DNA of 45,086 nt from Phascolarctobacterium_B sp045598345 (GTDB lineage Bacteria > Bacillota > Negativicutes > Acidaminococcales > Acidaminococcaceae). Below the pieces are notes generated by a model that ran no database searches, was not told the origin of the DNA, and was given only the letters and a program-made list of their open reading frames with translations. Positions 7,315-14,203 of the stretch are shown piece after piece. Both the position numbers and the translations under genes were made by a program. The first letter of the stretch is position 1, and every line of letters begins with the position of its first letter. Location of the stretch: positions 1 through 45,086 of the forward strand of contig JAZLLX010000094.1 in assembly GCA_045598345.1 (NCBI GenBank), written 5' to 3'.

Positions 7315-8658
7315 TTACCAACCAGCACAATGTTTCATTACATCATCACTGATTAAGCCGTTTTTATAATCCTCCATGGCCTCGCCGATAATCTTGAAGG
7401 CACGGCGGATTTGTTCTGAAGTAATTACCAAGGGCGGCTGCACCCGCAAGACATGACCCGCCAGGGAAATTACTATCAAACCCTTTTCATAACACCTGTA
7501 TACCAATTTGAATGTCAATTTTGTATCTTGTACTTTCTTTCCGTCCTTGTCCGTGTAACAAACGCCGATACCCATGGACATACCGATGTTCCGCACAAAT
7601 TCCACCATATCGGGATGCTGCTCCTGCAACTTCTTTGCCTCTTCTTCCAAGACCCGGGTATGTTCCTTCAACATATCCTGGAACTCCTGTGTCTTGTAAT
7701 AATCAAAGGCCGCTATGCCCGCTGCACAGGCGGCGGAATTGCCCCCCAAGGTGAACAAGTGTGCCGGGGCCGGCAGGCAGTCCATAATTTCATCCCTTGC
7801 CATAAACGCCCCCAAACTCAGGCCTGCGCCCACGGACTTGCCCATAATGATGCCGTCAGGAACAATGCCATAGTTCTCAATGGCAAACCATTTGCCCGTC
7901 CGCCAGAAGCCCTGTTGCACCTCTTCACTGATAAAGAGAATGCCGTTGGCTTTGCACATCTCATACAATTTTTTCATAAAAATCGGATGTGCCGGCAAAA
8001 TGCCCCCATCGCCCTGAATCGGCTCAATCACCACTGCCGCCACTTCCTTGGCCGGCAAATAACTGTCAAAGGCGCGCTGCATATCCGCAAGACATTCCTT
8101 TTCCACCACCTCATCGGGTACATCCGTGCCGTAGAAGGGGAAGGCATAAATTTCCGGCAGGAAGGGCCCCATCTTCTCGTGCATTTTTGTGGAACAGGTG
8201 GTCATGGTGGAAGAGCCGTAAGTATTGCCGTGATACCCGTTTATAAATACAATTATCTTCTGTCTGCCCGTGAAAGCCCTGGCAAACTTCACCGCACAAT
8301 CATTGCCGTCACTGCCGCAGTTGCCGAAAGCAATCTTCGCTTTTACGCCGCCGGGGAACACCGACACCAAACGTTCCGCATAGTCAACCGTCTGTTCGTT
8401 GTAACTGTAAGCAAAAGTGTATTGGCTGAATTTCTTCAATTGCTCCTCAATGGCTTTGGTAATGACAGGATGGCTGCCGCCCAAGTTCAAGGAAGAAGCG
8501 CTGGACAGAAAATCAATATACTCGTTGCCGTCCAAATCCGTAATCACCGCCCCTTCGTGCTTGGCAATCCCCAAAGGGTAATAACTCAAGTGCTGGCAAG
8601 GCGCAATAACCTTTTTGTCCCTTGCATACAAGGCCTCACATTTAACCGTCTTGTTCAT
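7315..8658 (-). CDS. Class III PLP aminotransferase, isoleucine 2-epimerase-like
   Basis: A 447-residue fold-type I PLP enzyme. It shows GNCGSDGND (phosphate-binding loop, about 112-120), YHG (aromatic stacking, about 142-144), IEPIQGDGG, and the catalytic Lys in GIIMGKSVGAG (K274). From memory its best resemblance is to the Lactobacillus branched-chain amino acid racemase (isoleucine 2-epimerase), including FARAxTGRQ, KMGPFLPE-type, AHLFT.GGN and LRVQPPLV segments; a 4-aminobutyrate-type aminotransferase is the alternative. The Asp that normally contacts the PLP ring nitrogen (in DEVQxG) is Glu here (E245, ISEEVQQG). A longer frame runs to 8766, but ATG 8658 follows GGAGG and keeps the promoter outside the gene. 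Neighbouring Liv genes fit BCAA metabolism. Confidence 0.82.
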   Translation of the reverse strand: MNKTVKCEALYARDKKVIAPCQHLSYYPLGIAKHEGAVITDLDGNEYIDFLSSASSLNLGGSHPVITKAIEEQLKKFSQYTFAYSYNEQTVDYAERLVSVFPGGVKAKIAFGNCGSDGNDCAVKFARAFTGRQKIIVFINGYHGNTYGSSTMTTCSTKMHEKMGPFLPEIYAFPFYGTDVPDEVVEKECLADMQRAFDSYLPAKEVAAVVIEPIQGDGGILPAHPIFMKKLYEMCKANGILFISEEVQQGFWRTGKWFAIENYGIVPDGIIMGKSVGAGLSLGAFMARDEIMDCLPAPAHLFTLGGNSAACAAGIAAFDYYKTQEFQDMLKEHTRVLEEEAKKLQEQHPDMVEFVRNIGMSMGIGVCYTDKDGKKVQDTKLTFKLVYRCYEKGLIVISLAGHVLRVQPPLVITSEQIRRAFKIIGEAMEDYKNGLISDDVMKHCAGW

Positions 8659-8695
8659 CTTCACAACCTCCGTATAATAAGAAAAATTAGATTTG

Positions 8696-8724
8696 ATTAT
8701 ACATACAAATATATAAAGCGTCAA
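8696..8724 (-). promoter_or_regulatory. Promoter of the aminotransferase-ykvI operon
   Basis: Minus strand TTGACG (8724-8719), exactly 17 bp, TATAAT (8701-8696). About 38 bp separate the -10 from the ATG at 8658, leaving room for the GGAGG site. The longer upstream reading frame would contain this promoter, which supports the shorter start. Confidence 0.8.
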
Positions 8725-8829
8725 ATAAATTTTACACATTTGTGTTCTACATATTTTAATTGGCAACTTCTTTACATTTCAAAAGTTTTTGTACTTTGTC
8801 AACGGACAAAAGTACTTCAATAATAGAGT

Positions 8830-8858
8830 TTGACAAAATCCTTATATCCTTATATAAT
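8830..8858 (+). promoter_or_regulatory. Consensus promoter abutting a start codon
   Basis: TTGACA (8830-8835), 17 bp, TATAAT (8853-8858): a perfect match. Transcription would begin near 8865, only about three bases before the ATG at 8868. Confidence 0.8.
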
Positions 8859-8867
8859 ATGATTACT

Positions 8868-9293
8868 ATGCAAACACTATTAGTTCTTTTTATTTTCGTA
8901 AGGTTATATTCATTTATGAATTACCGCTCCCTTGCCAAACTGACGCAGGACATACAGAAGGCCGCCGATGCCATAGAGAACGAATCCGGCAACCCCTTAA
9001 TCTTTGTTACGGACCACAGCCCCACTTATTTTCTCGTCTGCCTGCTCTGTGACCTTGCCTATCTTTGTTTCTGCATTTATTTGATGTTCAGCCCCGAAAC
9101 ATGGACACCGGGCATTCTGCTCTTAATCATTGCTTCTCTGGAAAGTTATGCCACCTTCAACCATGTGGACGGCACCTGCTTTCTGGCCAAGGACGGCTAT
9201 TACTACCCATCCCTTTGGTGGCGTTACGCCTGCTCCGCCAGTTCCCTCTTCATACTTACGAGATTGTTGCAACTGGAAAAACTTGTAGAATAA
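8868..9293 (+). CDS. Small four-helix membrane protein, function unknown
   Basis: 141 residues from the ATG at 8868, with four hydrophobic segments: the first 16 residues, then around YFLVCLLCDLAYLCFCIYL, GILLLIIASLESY and ACSASSLFILTRLL. No family recognised. The open frame extends upstream to 8760, but the consensus promoter at 8830-8858 lies inside that extension, so the real start must be downstream. There is no ribosome binding site before ATG 8868, suggesting leaderless translation; the alternative ATG at 8917 has only a distant AAGG. It stands alone and ends in a bidirectional terminator. A real gene is supported by the promoter and terminator that frame it. Confidence 0.65.
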   Translation: MQTLLVLFIFVRLYSFMNYRSLAKLTQDIQKAADAIENESGNPLIFVTDHSPTYFLVCLLCDLAYLCFCIYLMFSPETWTPGILLLIIASLESYATFNHVDGTCFLAKDGYYYPSLWWRYACSASSLFILTRLLQLEKLVE

Positions 9294-9328
9294 AAAACGC
9301 CGTCCGGAGAACGGGCGGCATTTTTTAT
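9293..9328. terminator. Bidirectional terminator between convergent genes
   Basis: TAAAAAAC, then arms GCCGTCC/GGGCGGC (one G.T pair) around GGAGAAC, then ATTTTTTATTT. The A-run and T-run on either side serve both the plus-strand gene ending at 9293 and the minus-strand gene ending at 9332. Confidence 0.85.
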
Positions 9329-9331
9329 TTC

Positions 9332-10201
9332 TTATCCAAAAATCTTGTCTTTCAACCTTTTCCCCGTTGGTGTAACCGCCAAACCGCCCAGTGCCGTTTC
9401 TTTCAAGCGGTCATCCATAATATCCCCAACCTGCTTTACCGCCGCAATCACTTCATCCACAGGAATAATGCTCTTAATCCCTGCCAAAGCCATGTCCGCC
9501 GCCAAAACGGCATTCACCGCTCCGCTGGCATTTCTTTTAATACAGGGACATTCCACCAGTTCCGCCACCGGGTCACAAACAAGTCCCTCAATATTCTGCA
9601 TACTGATGGCAATGGCATTTGCCATCTGTTCCAAAGTTCCGTCCAACATTTCCACAATGGCGGCGGCCGCCATACATTGGGCAGTGCCGCATTCCGCCTG
9701 ACATCCTCCCGTAGCCCCGGCAATGCTTGCAACATTGGCAATCACCATGCCCACCCCGGAAGCAGTGAATAAACTGTGAATAACCTTTTCTTCGCTAATG
9801 TTGTAAATATCACGGATGGTGATTACGGCGGCCGGCAGAATGCCGCAACTGCCCGCCGTAGGTGCCGCCACAATCTTACCCATGCTGGCGTTCACCTCGG
9901 ACACTGCCATAGCCCGTGCCACTACCATGCCGAAAGTTTTGCCTAACAAACTCTTGCCTGCATCAACATACTCTTTGTAAATTTTTGCCCCGTCCTGCTG
10001 TTCAATCTTCAAAGCACATTTTTCCTTCAACCCCACAGCAATGGACTCATTCATGGTGTCATAAGCCCTTTTCATTTTAGCATAAAGTTCCGTCTCAGAA
10101 ATATTGGCGGCATCTGCCTGCTCCGCCATCACCAGTTCATAAACCCTTTGCTTTTTTCTCTTCGCCTCGTCCAACAAGTTCTGTATAGAAATATAATCCA
10201 T
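9332..10201 (-). CDS. sdaAA: L-serine dehydratase, iron-sulfur-dependent, alpha subunit
   Basis: A 289-residue catalytic subunit of the 4Fe-4S L-serine ammonia-lyase, which converts L-serine to pyruvate and ammonia. Family stretches include AAPTAGSCGILPA (112-124), GATGGCQAECGTAQCMAAAA (162-180) and CDPVAELVECPC (209-220). The Cys residues at 119, 167, 171, 176, 209, 218 and 220 supply the cluster ligands; which three are used cannot be read directly. It starts at ATG behind AGGAGA, 11 bp after the beta subunit gene. The split alpha/beta form is usual in Firmicutes. Confidence 0.96.
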   Translation of the reverse strand: MDYISIQNLLDEAKRKKQRVYELVMAEQADAANISETELYAKMKRAYDTMNESIAVGLKEKCALKIEQQDGAKIYKEYVDAGKSLLGKTFGMVVARAMAVSEVNASMGKIVAAPTAGSCGILPAAVITIRDIYNISEEKVIHSLFTASGVGMVIANVASIAGATGGCQAECGTAQCMAAAAIVEMLDGTLEQMANAIAISMQNIEGLVCDPVAELVECPCIKRNASGAVNAVLAADMALAGIKSIIPVDEVIAAVKQVGDIMDDRLKETALGGLAVTPTGKRLKDKIFG

Positions 10202-10212
10202 AATGCTGTCTC

Positions 10213-10875
10213 CTATTGCAACGCATGCAGCAAAGTTACGGAAGTCACGTCATCCATAGTCAGCAAAACATCCCGCACATCATCCCGCACATGCTCATCC
10301 ACTTCAATAATAACCACCGCCTTGCCCGCCTTCTCCGTCCTGTGTAATGACAAGCCGTTAATATTGATCTGATTTTGCCACAGCACTTTTGTAATTTTAT
10401 GAATCATCCCGGGCACATCCCTGTGTCCCACCAACAGCACATCATACCTGCCGTCAACGGACACATCCGCACCGTTCAGTTTGGTTATCTTAATATTGCC
10501 GCCGCCCAACGATGCACCCTGTACGGACACAGTTGCACCGTTTTTTCTCTTCATGGTAATCAATGCCGTGTTGGGATGAGCCAAATCAATGTCTTCCGTC
10601 ACAATGGAAAATTTTCTGCCTTCCTTTTGGGCAATATCCATACTGTCTTTCAGCCGCACATCATCCACGGCAAACCCCATCAGTCCTGCCACCACAGCCC
10701 TGTCCGTACCATGACCTTTATAAGTGTCTTTGAAAGAACCGCTGAACTGAATTGTTGCTTCCATAGGTTCTTCCCCCAAAATCATCCGGGCATAATACCC
10801 GATACGGCAAGCCCCCGCAGTATGACTGCTGCTGGGACCAATCATAATTGGGCCAATAATATCAAATACATTCAT
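10213..10875 (-). CDS. sdaAB: L-serine dehydratase, iron-sulfur-dependent, beta subunit
   Basis: A 220-residue partner of SdaAA. The N-terminal domain starts NVFDIIGPIMIGPSSSHTAGACRIG, the beta-subunit signature whose GPSSSHTAG loop helps bind substrate. The C-terminal part (about 145-220) is an ACT domain (DVPGMIHKITKVLWQNQINI) that probably carries effector binding. First gene of the sdaAB-sdaAA operon, with GGAGATGAAGTT before the ATG and a TATAAT at 10905-10900. Together the two genes give serine breakdown to pyruvate. Confidence 0.96.
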   Translation of the reverse strand: MNVFDIIGPIMIGPSSSHTAGACRIGYYARMILGEEPMEATIQFSGSFKDTYKGHGTDRAVVAGLMGFAVDDVRLKDSMDIAQKEGRKFSIVTEDIDLAHPNTALITMKRKNGATVSVQGASLGGGNIKITKLNGADVSVDGRYDVLLVGHRDVPGMIHKITKVLWQNQININGLSLHRTEKAGKAVVIIEVDEHVRDDVRDVLLTMDDVTSVTLLHALQ

Positions 10876-10899
10876 AACTTCATCTCCAATTAGTTTTGA

Positions 10900-10905
10900 A
10901 TTATA
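10900..10905 (-). promoter_or_regulatory. Probable -10 of the sdaAB promoter
   Basis: TATAAT on the minus strand about 25 bp upstream of the sdaAB ATG. I see no good -35 at the proper distance (TATATT). Confidence 0.45.
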
Positions 10906-11023
10906 TCATATTTTGCAAAAAAAATATAGTTCGCAAAACCCCGCACTATGCTGACTTAAGGCTCCTTGGTGAAGGGGCTGTCGCCGTTAAGTTTATTCGG
11001 TGGGCGACTGAGGATTGAAAACT

Positions 11024-11058
11024 AATTAAGAATTATGAATTAAGAATGCAGAATGATG
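11024..11058. repeat. Heptamer array (AATTAAG type)
   Basis: Five units in register: AATTAAG, AATTATG, AATTAAG, AATGCAG, AATGATG. The last unit runs into the left end at 11055. Confidence 0.8.
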
Positions 11059-11624
11059 GTAAAATGTTCCTGTGATTATATGGTTAGGTTTCGGGTGTGC
11101 GGGGTTATGCGAACCCTCGTCCGCCCATAAAGGGGCGGGGGACCGCCTATGGGAGCGTGTTGGCGGTGGTGGGGTGAGCAATTAGGTAGGTACTTTTAAG
11201 TTAGAAGTTAGAAATTAAAGGAAATATGTTCCTTTGATTATATAACAGGTTACAGGAACACGAGTAGCCCCCGCCTTTGCGGGGGCTGTCGCTTTCAGGA
11301 ACGTGGTTGCGACTGGGGGTGCAGATTACGCAGAAAACTTGTCACTGCCTAATCGCTCACCCCGCCGGTCCACGTTCCAGTATCGGCCCTCCCCTCCCAA
11401 AAGGAAGGGGTAATTCCATCTAATCACTGGAACATCAAATCAGTTAAAAGTTAAAAACTTAAAGCTAAAACTATGGTAAAAAGTTCCTGTGATTAAAATA
11501 AAAAAAGTCCGCACAATGCTGACTCTCGTGCCCCCTTAGAGGGGGCTGGCAGTTGCGTAGCAACTGACTGAGGGTGGCGATTAAAGCGGTACTTTCGCTA
11601 TGCAGTCGCCATCCCACCACCGAT

Positions 11625-11659
11625 AGAAGTTAAAAGTTATAAGTTAAAAATGAAAAATT
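11625..11659. repeat. Heptamer array (AAAAGTT type)
   Basis: Five units: AGAAGTT, AAAAGTT, ATAAGTT, AAAAATG, AAAAATT. The next base begins the left end ATGGTAAAAAGTTC at 11660. Confidence 0.8.
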
Positions 11660-11913
11660 ATGGTAAAAAGTTCTTGTGATTATATAACAGATTACAGGAA
11701 CATGAGTAGCCCCCGCCCTTGCGGGGGCTGGCGCCGATAAGTTTTTTCGGTGGGCGACTGGGGGTGCGGATTACGCAGAAAACTTTATCACTATTTGCTG
11801 ACATTGTGCAAAGCGATGCTTTGCCCGGGTGCGGAACCTTGCCTACGGCAAGAACCCGTCCCCCTACAAACTCTGCCAACTTCCCTGCTATAATCATCGG
11901 AACATCTTACCAT
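11660..11913. repeat. Element with inverted GTTCC ends, type B
   Basis: 254 bp. Left end ATGGTAAAAAGTTCTTGTG, right end ATCATCGGAACATCTTACC. Just inside the left end an internal repeat GTTCTTGT...ACAGGAAC forms a short stem. The interior carries the AGCCCCCGCC hairpin and a hairpin with CGCC/GGCG arms and a loop unlike that of other copies (GATAAGTTTTTTCGGT). Confidence 0.7.
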
Positions 11914-11955
11914 ATTTGGTCTTTGGTCTTTGTTCTTTGACATTTATTCCTTGAC
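11914..11955. repeat. Heptamer array (CTTTGGT type)
   Basis: Six units: ATTTGGT, CTTTGGT, CTTTGTT, CTTTGAC, ATTTATT, CCTTGAC, starting directly after the right end of the element at 11660-11913. Confidence 0.8.
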
Positions 11956-12098
11956 AAAGTATCAACCTAATTGCTCACCCCACCACCGTCTTTCTATGTT
12001 CCTTTAGACGGTCCCCCGCCCCTTTAGTGGCGGACGAGAGTTCGCATAACCCCGCACACCCGAACCCCAAAATATAATCACAGGAACACCCTACCATA

Positions 12099-12126
12099 AT
12101 TACTCATTACTAATTACTAATTACTA
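12099..12126. repeat. Heptamer array (ATTACTA)
   Basis: ATTACTC followed by three ATTACTA units, directly after the right-type end at 12073-12098. The same heptamer recurs at 21327-21354 and 43853-43866, next to right-type ends. Confidence 0.85.
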
Positions 12127-12134
12127 ATTTTCCC

Positions 12135-12246
12135 TTCACCCCTTCACCCTTTCACCCTTTCACCCCTTCATCCCTTAACCCTTAGCCCTAACCCCTATGC
12201 CCTATGCCCTAAGCCCTAACCCCTATGCCCTAAGCCCTAAAAGCCC
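12135..12246. repeat. 8-bp then 7-bp tandem array reaching the ptuB stop
   Basis: Five 8-bp units (TTCACCCC, TTCACCCT and variants, 12135-12174) followed by nine 7-bp units (TTAACCC, TTAGCCC, TAACCCC, TATGCCC, TAAGCCC and the like, 12175-12237), then TAAAAGCCC. The ptuB stop codon (12246-12248) falls at its edge. Confidence 0.85.
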
Positions 12247-13013
12247 TAATCATACCTCTCCAACAACTTCTCTGCACCGTCTGCCAAGTACCAGCGGGTT
12301 GTGGAAAAATAGGGCAGGCATATTCCCCGCATATCGGGGGCTAAAAACGCTACCGCCAGGGTTTCCAATGCTGTCTCAATCTTTGTGCCTTCCGCCACCA
12401 TATCCGTCAACTGCTCCGCCAAACGCTCAATCAGTGCCTTTCTCATCCGGCACAAGCGGGGGGCGTTCAAATTCAATTCCTCAATCGTCCGTTCCGCCCT
12501 GTCAACCAGTTTCTTCGGGCAGGAACGGTAATCAACATACATAGTGCCGTCATATTCACTGAAACACCAAATTCTTGTCATAGGGATTTTCAACGGGTTG
12601 AGAATCCTGCCGCTAAGTTTTTTGTTCCCCTTCAGCACATCGCAACTGCGGTCAATCTGCCTTGTGGAAAAACGCTCCGCCGCATTCGGCACATCCGGCT
12701 GGCTGCCCCCGTGGCAGACCCCCAACATATTCCACCAGTCCAAGTGATAGTTGTGTTTGCCAAACTCCGTGTCCGCTTTGGGATAAAAATGCTCCACCCG
12801 GAAATCATCCACCTGCCCTTCAACCTTTGGCATCACAATGGCAGTTTCACAATAGGCGCAAAGTCCGTGCTGGTCCCTGAGCAAAGTGGCTTTAATCTGG
12901 CGGTAACCCTTCCGTTTGTGCTTATGAAAATAGTTCCATGTTTCATGGGGGTGGCTCTGGCGAAACTTTTTCAGTTCCGGCGGTTCTTCCGGGCTTTTAT
13001 AAACCTTTTTCAT
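12246..13013 (-). CDS. ptuB: HNH nuclease PtuB of a Septu defence system
   Basis: A 255-residue HNH-type nuclease. It has CAYC (C52, C55) as the first zinc-binding pair, VEHFYPK (V73-K79, with E74-H75 as the HNH core), and LDWWNMLGVCHGGSQ (91-105, N95, C100, H101). This pattern matches the HNH protein found beside retrons and in Septu, PtuB. Its start overlaps the ptuA stop by four bases (ATGA), so the two are coupled. In Septu, PtuA and PtuB form a complex that cuts nucleic acid on phage attack. The stop codon lies at the edge of a tandem repeat array, so the last residues may be altered relative to relatives. No reverse transcriptase is next to it. Confidence 0.85.
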   Translation of the reverse strand: MKKVYKSPEEPPELKKFRQSHPHETWNYFHKHKRKGYRQIKATLLRDQHGLCAYCETAIVMPKVEGQVDDFRVEHFYPKADTEFGKHNYHLDWWNMLGVCHGGSQPDVPNAAERFSTRQIDRSCDVLKGNKKLSGRILNPLKIPMTRIWCFSEYDGTMYVDYRSCPKKLVDRAERTIEELNLNAPRLCRMRKALIERLAEQLTDMVAEGTKIETALETLAVAFLAPDMRGICLPYFSTTRWYLADGAEKLLERYD

Positions 13014-14119
13014 TTTTGTCTCCGCATTTTTCTCAAACGGATATCCATATCCGCCCGCAACAGCACCGGGTCATTGCCCCCGCACCAACTGTCCAATGTC
13101 CTACGCAATACCAACGCCTCCGGTGTATCAAACTTGTCCTCCGCCACCAACTTCAAATATCTGTTCAAACTTCGCACAATGGGTACATGGGACGGCCTTG
13201 GGCTCACATGCTGGATATCTTCCAAAAGTTGCTTGCTTTCAGCACCGAGGGAAAAATCAGGAATAACCGCCATGCCTGTTTTATCATCCAAAATCCTTAT
13301 TTGTTCAGGTTTTACCGTGCTCAAAACCTGGGGGCTGTGGGTGGTCACCACAAACTGCACCTTGGGGAAAATCCTCGTCAAATCCGTCAGTACGGTCTGC
13401 TGCCAACTGGGGTGCAGCAATAAATCCACCTCGTCAATCAGCACAATGCCCGGGGTCACTTCCGCCGCCTTGGCACCCAATTCAGGATTCGCCAAAGCCA
13501 TGTGCCACGCCAAATCCGCCACAACACCCATAGCGCAGCGAGCCCCGTCGCTTGCCCCTTCCGCCAAAAGTTCCCCGTCCACATCATCTATGAAAACAAA
13601 TTTATCCAACTCCCCGTTGTAGTCAAACTTTGCCTTGTAACGCCGCAGCCCCCTGTTCACCGCATTTTTTATGACCGGGAACGCATCCTTGATTTCCCCG
13701 TAACTCTTACTGAAAAAATGTGCCTCTTCCATAATACGGCTTGTATCGTAATAGGCAAACACATTCACCGGCCCGTCCTGCACAGCCCTGCCCGTAACCG
13801 TATCAAAGGTTTCCCCGTGCCGCTCCTCCAGCCGGCGATAAACCTTAAGTTTTTCCAAATTTGCCTCCAGTTCCACCGGCAAACGCTGCTCCATCCCCAC
13901 TATTTTTTTGTTCTCACGCAAGGGCTCCATCCGCACATCCCGGGAGGAAATCCCCAACGGCTCCCCGTCCAAAGCGGAAAGTGCCAGTTCAATACCGTCC
14001 AAAATGGCGGATTTTCCCCTTCCGTTCAGGCCGACCAGAACAGTGATTTTTTTGTCAAAATCAATTTGTAAATCGCTGTAACAGCGGAAATTTTTCAGAT
14101 GTAAATTTTTCAGTTTCAT
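13010..14119 (-). CDS. ptuA: ABC-type ATPase PtuA of a Septu defence system
   Basis: An approximately 369-residue SMC/RecF-like ATPase. N-terminal LKNLHLKNFRCYSDLQIDF leads to Walker A GLNGRGKS (about 30-37); a signature-like LAEGASDGARCAMG follows (about 185-198); Walker B is IVLIDEVDLLLHP (about 225-237) and the switch His is in VTTHSPQV. This compact AAA_21-type ATPase directly before an HNH gene is the standard Septu arrangement. The frame also allows an ATG at 14137. I chose 14119 because relatives begin a few residues before the NFR motif and because the G-rich GGGGATGGGAAGGG precedes it. The -10 TATAAT is at 14160-14155. Repeats flank the pair on the downstream side only. Confidence 0.85.
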   Translation of the reverse strand: MKLKNLHLKNFRCYSDLQIDFDKKITVLVGLNGRGKSAILDGIELALSALDGEPLGISSRDVRMEPLRENKKIVGMEQRLPVELEANLEKLKVYRRLEERHGETFDTVTGRAVQDGPVNVFAYYDTSRIMEEAHFFSKSYGEIKDAFPVIKNAVNRGLRRYKAKFDYNGELDKFVFIDDVDGELLAEGASDGARCAMGVVADLAWHMALANPELGAKAAEVTPGIVLIDEVDLLLHPSWQQTVLTDLTRIFPKVQFVVTTHSPQVLSTVKPEQIRILDDKTGMAVIPDFSLGAESKQLLEDIQHVSPRPSHVPIVRSLNRYLKLVAEDKFDTPEALVLRRTLDSWCGGNDPVLLRADMDIRLRKMRRQK

Positions 14120-14154
14120 TTCCCTTCCCATCCCCATTCTAAATCTTGCGTATT

Positions 14155-14160
14155 ATTATA
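14155..14160 (-). promoter_or_regulatory. Probable -10 of the ptuAB promoter
   Basis: TATAAT on the minus strand. The -35 is weak. Transcription would start near 14148, giving about 29 bases of leader to the ATG at 14119. It overlaps the back of the divergent promoter at 14169-14197. Confidence 0.5.
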
Positions 14161-14168
14161 ACATCTTA

Positions 14169-14197
14169 TTGATTTTTTTACTACAACTATATATAAT
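14169..14197 (+). promoter_or_regulatory. Promoter of the DUF401-azlC-azlD operon
   Basis: TTGATT (14169-14174), 17 bp, TATAAT (14192-14197). The next bases are ATGGGCATG, so transcription should start near 14204, at the second ATG itself. Confidence 0.75.
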
Positions 14198-14203
14198 ATG
14201 GGC

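Larger units (their letters stand above)
10921..12245. repeat. Gene-free mosaic repeat block between sda and Septu genes
   Basis: No gene is supported. The block contains at least four left-type ends (near 11055, 11218 degenerate, 11473, 11660) and three right-type ends (near 11410-11425, 11889-11913, 12073-12098), module C in direct (11100-11185) and inverted (11970-12047) copies, and type-B hairpins at 11265-11330 and 11707-11765. A simple hairpin CAGTTGC-GTA-GCAACTG occurs near 11552, with a copy near 20848. Heptamer arrays sit outside nearly every end: 11024-11058, 11198-11218, 11442-11469 (shared between a right end and the next left end), 11625-11659, 11914-11955 and 12099-12126. Confidence 0.85.

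Noticed and set aside
7315..8766. The longer start of the PLP enzyme at 8766
   Set aside because: It would translate through the TTGACG-17-TATAAT promoter; the ATG at 8658 has GGAGG and matches family length.
7453..8823. A 456-codon open frame opposite the PLP enzyme
   Set aside because: Antisense shadow; the other strand has a full set of PLP-enzyme motifs, promoter and binding site.
10921..12245. A CRISPR array
   Set aside because: Tandem units are 7-8 bp without spacers, and larger repeats are irregularly spaced and inverted; no cas genes.
12175..12246. Telomere-like CCCTAA repeats
   Set aside because: Degenerate heptamers inside a chromosome-like context with genes on both sides; one of many 7-bp arrays.
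12246..14200. A retron with PtuAB effectors
   Set aside because: No reverse transcriptase gene or msr/msd-like RNA next to the pair; neighbours are repeats and a transporter operon.
14198..14203. ATG at 14198 as start of the DUF401 protein
   Set aside because: It directly follows the -10 box and would lie upstream of the transcription start.
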